From Actinomycetes bacterium (GTDB lineage Bacteria > Actinomycetota > Actinomycetes > Actinomycetales > Cellulomonadaceae): DNA of 9,981 nucleotides. The stretch lies in contig JAEXEM010000050.1 in assembly GCA_023401045.1 (NCBI GenBank), positions 1 to 9,981 of the forward strand, written 5' to 3'. Below the pieces are notes generated by a model. That model saw nothing but the letters and a program-made list of their open reading frames with translations. It was not told the origin of the DNA and ran no database searches. The position numbers were made by a program, and so were the translations under genes. Positions 7,363 to 9,981 of this stretch are shown here, piece after piece (within the stretch, counting starts at the first letter, position 1; every line of letters starts with the position of its first letter).

Positions 7363-9041
7363 GCGGCTTCGTCGCCCCGGAGATCGCATGGGGGCCGCTG
7401 GCCCCGGTCGTCGTCGTGCTCGTCGCCGCGCTCGTCGGCGTCCTCGTCGAGGCGTTCGTGCCCGCGGCGCGCCGTCGGCTCGTCCAGCTCGTCCTCACGC
7501 TCGGCGCGCTCGCCGGCGCCCTCGTCGCGCTCGCCGCGCAGTGGGGCGACGTCGAGGCCTCGGGCGGCACGGTCGTCCTCGACGGCTCGCTCGTCGTCGA
7601 CGGGCCCGCGGTCGTCCTCCAGGGCACGATCGTCCTGCTCGCGCTCCTCTCGGTGCTCGTCTTCGCCGACCGGTTCGACGGGGAGGACGCGTTCGCGCCG
7701 TCGGCCGCGGCGGTCCCCGGCTCGGACTACGAGGAGCTCGCGCGCCGCAAGGGCCTGCGCCAGACCGAGGTCTTCCCGCTCCTGCTGTTCGCCACCGGCG
7801 GCATGATGATCTTCCCGGCGACGACGGACCTCCTCACGCTCTTCGTCGCGCTCGAGGTGCTGTCGCTGCCGCTCTACCTGCTGTCCGGCATGGCCCGGCG
7901 CCGCCGCCTGCTCTCGCAGGAGGCGTCGATGAAGTACTTCCTGCTCGGCGCGTTCGTCTCGGCGATCATGATCTTCGGCATCGGGCTGCTCTACGGCTAC
8001 GCCGGCTCGCTGCAGTTCTCCGAGATCGCGGCCGCTACGACGCAGCCGAGCGGCACCGAGGGCCTGCTCGTCGTCGGCTCGCTCATGCTGCTCGCGGGGC
8101 TGCTCTTCAAGGTCGGCGCCGTGCCGTTCCACATGTGGACGCCGGACGTCTACCAGGGCGCCCCCACGCCCGTGACGGCGTTCATGGCCGCGTGCACGAA
8201 GGTCGCCGCGTTCGGTGCCCTCGTGCGCGTCGTCTACGGGATGCTGCCGTTCATGGCGTGGGACCTCGAGCTCGTCCTCTGGGTCGTCGCGATCCTCACG
8301 ATGGTCGTCGGGACCGTCGTGGCGCTCGTCCAGACCGACGTCAAGCGGATGCTCGCGTACTCGTCCATCGCTCACGCCGGGTTCGTCCTCACCGGTGTCG
8401 TCGCGCTCGACCAGGCCGGCATCACCGCGGTGCTCTTCTACCTGCTCGCCTACGGTGCGGCGACGGTCGGCGCGTTCGCGCTCGTCTCGCTCGTGCGCGA
8501 GCGCGGTACCGGCGAGGACGGTGCCGCGCTGCTCGGCGAGGCGACGAGGATCTCGCAGTGGGCCGGCCTCGGGCGGACGAACCCGCTGCTCGCGGTGACG
8601 TTCACGCTCTTCCTCCTGTCGTTCGCCGGGATCCCGCTGACGGCCGGCTTCACCGGGAAGTTCGCGGTCTTCACCGCGGCGGTCGAGGGCGGGGCCTGGC
8701 CACTCGCGCTCGTCGGCGTCCTCGCCTCCGCGGCCGCGGCGTTCTTCTACGTCCGGATCATCGTCCTCATGTTCTTCACCGGGCGGCAGGAGGTCGACGC
8801 GATCGACCAGGAGGAGCCGGTCGTGGCGTCCGTCGCCGCGGCGGCCGAGGGCGACGGCGGCACCGCCACGGTGACCGTAGAGCCCGCGCTGGCCGTCGAG
8901 CGCTCGACGACGACGGTCGTCGGGGGCGAGGGGCTGACGGTCGTGGCGGTCGCCGTGTGCGCCGTCCTCACGGTGGTCCTCGGCGTCCTGCCCTCGCCGG
9001 TGCTCGACGCGATCGCCGGCGTCTCGCTGCTCCTGCCGTGA
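7359..9041 (+). CDS. nuoN: NADH-quinone oxidoreductase subunit N (proximal antiporter-like pump)
   Basis: 560 residues, longer than the 485 of E. coli. NuoN (ND2/Nqo14) is the antiporter-like subunit nearest the quinone module. Key residues are E166 in ALEVLSLPLYLLSG, K251 in LLFKVGAVPFHMWTPDVYQGAPTPVTAFMA, K281 in ACTKVAAFG, and K434 in GFTGKFAVF. VKRMLAYSSIAHAGF is the usual broken-helix region. The extra length lies in two polar inserts: residues about 104-137 (FDGEDAF...GSDYEELARRKGLRQTE) and about 475-524 (GRQEVDAIDQEEPVV...VVGGEG), between the penultimate and last helices. It ends TGA at 9039-9041 and is the last gene of the complex I unit, followed by an 88-bp gap. Confidence 0.98.
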   Translation: MSGFVAPEIAWGPLAPVVVVLVAALVGVLVEAFVPAARRRLVQLVLTLGALAGALVALAAQWGDVEASGGTVVLDGSLVVDGPAVVLQGTIVLLALLSVLVFADRFDGEDAFAPSAAAVPGSDYEELARRKGLRQTEVFPLLLFATGGMMIFPATTDLLTLFVALEVLSLPLYLLSGMARRRRLLSQEASMKYFLLGAFVSAIMIFGIGLLYGYAGSLQFSEIAAATTQPSGTEGLLVVGSLMLLAGLLFKVGAVPFHMWTPDVYQGAPTPVTAFMAACTKVAAFGALVRVVYGMLPFMAWDLELVLWVVAILTMVVGTVVALVQTDVKRMLAYSSIAHAGFVLTGVVALDQAGITAVLFYLLAYGAATVGAFALVSLVRERGTGEDGAALLGEATRISQWAGLGRTNPLLAVTFTLFLLSFAGIPLTAGFTGKFAVFTAAVEGGAWPLALVGVLASAAAAFFYVRIIVLMFFTGRQEVDAIDQEEPVVASVAAAAEGDGGTATVTVEPALAVERSTTTVVGGEGLTVVAVAVCAVLTVVLGVLPSPVLDAIAGVSLLLP

Positions 9042-9058
9042 CCGAGGTCCGGACGCCC

Positions 9059-9095
9059 GAACCGGGAGCGAACGGACGTCCCGGCGTCCCGGTTC
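9059..9095 (+). terminator. Possible hairpin after nuoN (weak terminator or operator dyad)
   Basis: GAACCGGGA (9059-9067) and TCCCGGTTC (9087-9095) form a perfect 9-bp stem with a 19-base loop, 17 bases after the nuoN stop. Six bases of the left arm (CCGGGA) could instead pair with TCCCGG at 9079-9084. There is no U-run after the stem, so it is not a classic intrinsic terminator. It may stall RNA polymerase or stabilise the 3' end of the nuo message, or it may be a DNA dyad upstream of the next promoter. GC-rich sequence makes chance dyads common. Confidence 0.35.
9077..9092. repeat. Perfect tandem repeat of an 8-bp unit (CGTCCCGG x2)
   Basis: CGTCCCGG occurs twice back to back in the gap between nuoN and the polyprenyl synthase gene, overlapping the right arm of the inverted repeat there. 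It also makes the palindrome GGACGTCC (9074-9081). It could be a slippage product or a pair of binding half-sites; with only two copies nothing firmer can be said. Confidence 0.6.
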
Positions 9096-9130
9096 CGCGG
9101 CTCCGCCCGTGTCCGGATAGGTTCGTCCCG
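9093..9130 (+). promoter_or_regulatory. Likely promoter of the polyprenyl synthase gene giving a leaderless mRNA
   Basis: TAGGTT at 9118-9123 fits the actinobacterial TANNNT -10 hexamer. Its last T sits seven bases before the GTG at 9130, which is the usual distance to the first transcribed base, so the RNA would start at the initiation codon itself. The -35 is poor: TTCCGC at 9093-9098 with a 19-bp spacer is the best I see. No purine-rich ribosome binding site precedes the GTG (the last bases are TTCGTCCC), which agrees with leaderless translation. Confidence is limited by the weak -35. Confidence 0.6.
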
Positions 9131-9981
9131 TGACCACCGCACTCGCCCTGCCGCTGCACGACTCCGAGCTGGCGGAGCGCCTCACCGGGAGGCTCGCCCT
9201 CGTCGAGGAGCTGCTCCGCGACGCGGTGACCTACGCCGACCCGATCGCCCGCGACGCCTCGCGCCACCTCGTCGACGCCGGCGGGAAGCGGCTGCGCCCT
9301 CTCCTCACGCTCCTCACCGCCGAGCTGGGGGACGCCGGCCGGCGGGAGGTCGTCGACGCGGCCGCGGTCGTCGAGCTCACCCACCTCGCGACGCTCTACC
9401 ACGACGACGTCATGGACTCCGCCCCGGTGCGCCGCGGTGCACCGGCGGCGCACGAGGTGTGGGGCAACTCGGTCGCGATCCTCACGGGGGACCTGCTGTT
9501 CGCGCGGGCGTCCTCGATCGTCTCGGGCCTCGGCCCGGAGGCGGTGCGGATCCAGGCCGCGACGTTCGAGCGGCTGTGCCTCGGTCAGCTCCACGAGACG
9601 GTCGGGCCGCGCCCCGAGGAGGACCCTGTCGAGCACTACCTCCAGGTGCTCTCGGACAAGACGGCGTCGCTCATCGCGACGTCCGCGCGGTTCGGCGCGA
9701 TGTTCTCCGGCTGCGACCCCGACGTCGTGCGCACCGTCACCCGGTTCGGGGAGACGATCGGCGTCGCGTTCCAGCTCGCCGACGACGTCATCGACCTCAC
9801 CTCCGACGGCACGGTGACGGGCAAGACCCCCGGCACCGACCTGCGCGAGGGGGTCCCGACGATGCCCGCGCTGCTGCTGCGCTCGCGCGCCGCGGGCGCG
9901 CACCCGGCGGCGGCGGACCGCGAGGTGCTCGCCCTGCTCGACTCCGACCTGTCGGACGACACGGACCTCGCCGCCGCGGTC
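9130..9981 (+). CDS. Long-chain trans-polyprenyl diphosphate synthase, 5' part
   Basis: 284 residues are visible; the frame is still open at the window end, and about 50 more residues are expected for this family. It condenses isopentenyl diphosphate units onto an allylic primer to make the all-trans side chain of a quinone, here most likely menaquinone (hepta- to nonaprenyl range; the exact length cannot be read from sequence). Motifs in order: GGKRLRP (K53, R54, R56), the first aspartate-rich motif DDVMD (D92, D93, D96) followed by RR of APVRRG, LGQLHET in mid-protein, SDKTASL (K177), FQLADD with the second aspartate-rich motif DDVID (D218, D219, D222), then K232 and D237 in TGKTPGTDLREG. 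The residue five before the first motif is A87 rather than an aromatic, typical of long-chain enzymes and unlike short-chain FPP synthases. An in-frame TAG at 9118 makes GTG 9130 the earliest possible start. Polyprenyl synthases commonly lie after nuoN in actinobacteria, as I recall. Confidence 0.93.
   Translation, partial: MTTALALPLHDSELAERLTGRLALVEELLRDAVTYADPIARDASRHLVDAGGKRLRPLLTLLTAELGDAGRREVVDAAAVVELTHLATLYHDDVMDSAPVRRGAPAAHEVWGNSVAILTGDLLFARASSIVSGLGPEAVRIQAATFERLCLGQLHETVGPRPEEDPVEHYLQVLSDKTASLIATSARFGAMFSGCDPDVVRTVTRFGETIGVAFQLADDVIDLTSDGTVTGKTPGTDLREGVPTMPALLLRSRAAGAHPAAADREVLALLDSDLSDDTDLAAAV

Noticed and set aside
9047..9117. GTCCGGA occurring at 9047-9053 and again at 9111-9117, next to the -10 box
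   Set aside because: A 7-bp repeat of GC-rich bases within 70 bp is easily due to chance, and there is no consistent spacing or dyad to suggest a regulator site.
7352..9133. 593-codon + strand frame overlapping nuoN in another register
   Set aside because: The translation is nearly all Arg, Ala, Gly and Pro, without membrane helices, whereas the 7359 frame gives a clear NuoN with all key residues.
7122..9185. 687-codon open frame on the minus strand opposite nuoN
   Set aside because: It is the same high-GC shadow effect, with low-complexity charged translation and no start signal.
1..9981. Search for mobile elements, CRISPR arrays, tRNA/rRNA genes, defence genes or an undescribed system
   Set aside because: All but about 130 bp is occupied by intact, collinear complex I genes and the prenyl synthase. 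No transposase, integrase, spaced repeats, tRNA-like cloverleaf or foreign-composition segment was seen.

Overview
This window is high-GC DNA from an actinobacterium. It carries most of the membrane-arm half of a respiratory complex I operon, in the canonical order nuoG(3' end)-H-I-J-K-L-M-N, followed by the 5' part of a long-chain trans-polyprenyl diphosphate synthase gene. All genes are on the + strand. The actinobacterial assignment rests on very high GC at third codon positions, five GTG starts among the eight genes whose starts are visible, a NuoI core ([37 protein letters not shown] region) and a NuoM core (LPDAA...GTS...VLDKVGTFGM) of the kind seen in actinobacterial complex I, and long Pro/Ala-rich tails on NuoH, NuoI and NuoJ. 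A micrococcalean genus such as Cellulomonas or a relative is plausible, but this is inference from general likeness only.

Layout: 1-396 is the C-terminal end of NuoG. 393-7362 and 7359-9041 form one tightly packed transcription unit: G/H, I/J, J/K and M/N overlap by 4 bp (ATGA or GTGA), H/I overlap by 8 bp, K/L are separated by 10 bp and L/M by 25 bp. This packing implies a single polycistronic mRNA with translational coupling. The only real intergenic gap, 9042-9129, holds a 9-bp inverted repeat, a perfect 8-bp tandem repeat and a -10-like TAGGTT. The -10 is placed so that transcription would begin exactly at the GTG of the next gene, giving a leaderless mRNA. The last gene, from 9130, runs off the window end.

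How the genes work together: NuoI carries the two [4Fe-4S] clusters (N6a, N6b) that pass electrons from the peripheral arm to quinone bound at the NuoH interface. NuoH, J and K form the start of the proton path, and NuoL, M and N are the three antiporter-like pumping subunits. Every key charged membrane residue I looked for (Glu on TM5, Lys on TM7/TM8/TM12 or its Glu equivalent, NuoK E35/E71) is present, so the complex looks functional. The terminal gene has both aspartate-rich motifs and a small residue five positions before the first. That fits a long-chain enzyme, most likely making the menaquinone side chain, so the electron carrier reduced by complex I would be partly made by the neighbouring gene.

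I looked for an undescribed system and found none. This is a conserved housekeeping region. The items worth a second look are the leaderless promoter, the dyad and tandem repeat in the gap, a GGYPV motif shared by the NuoH and NuoJ tails, and lineage-specific changes in NuoM and NuoN.
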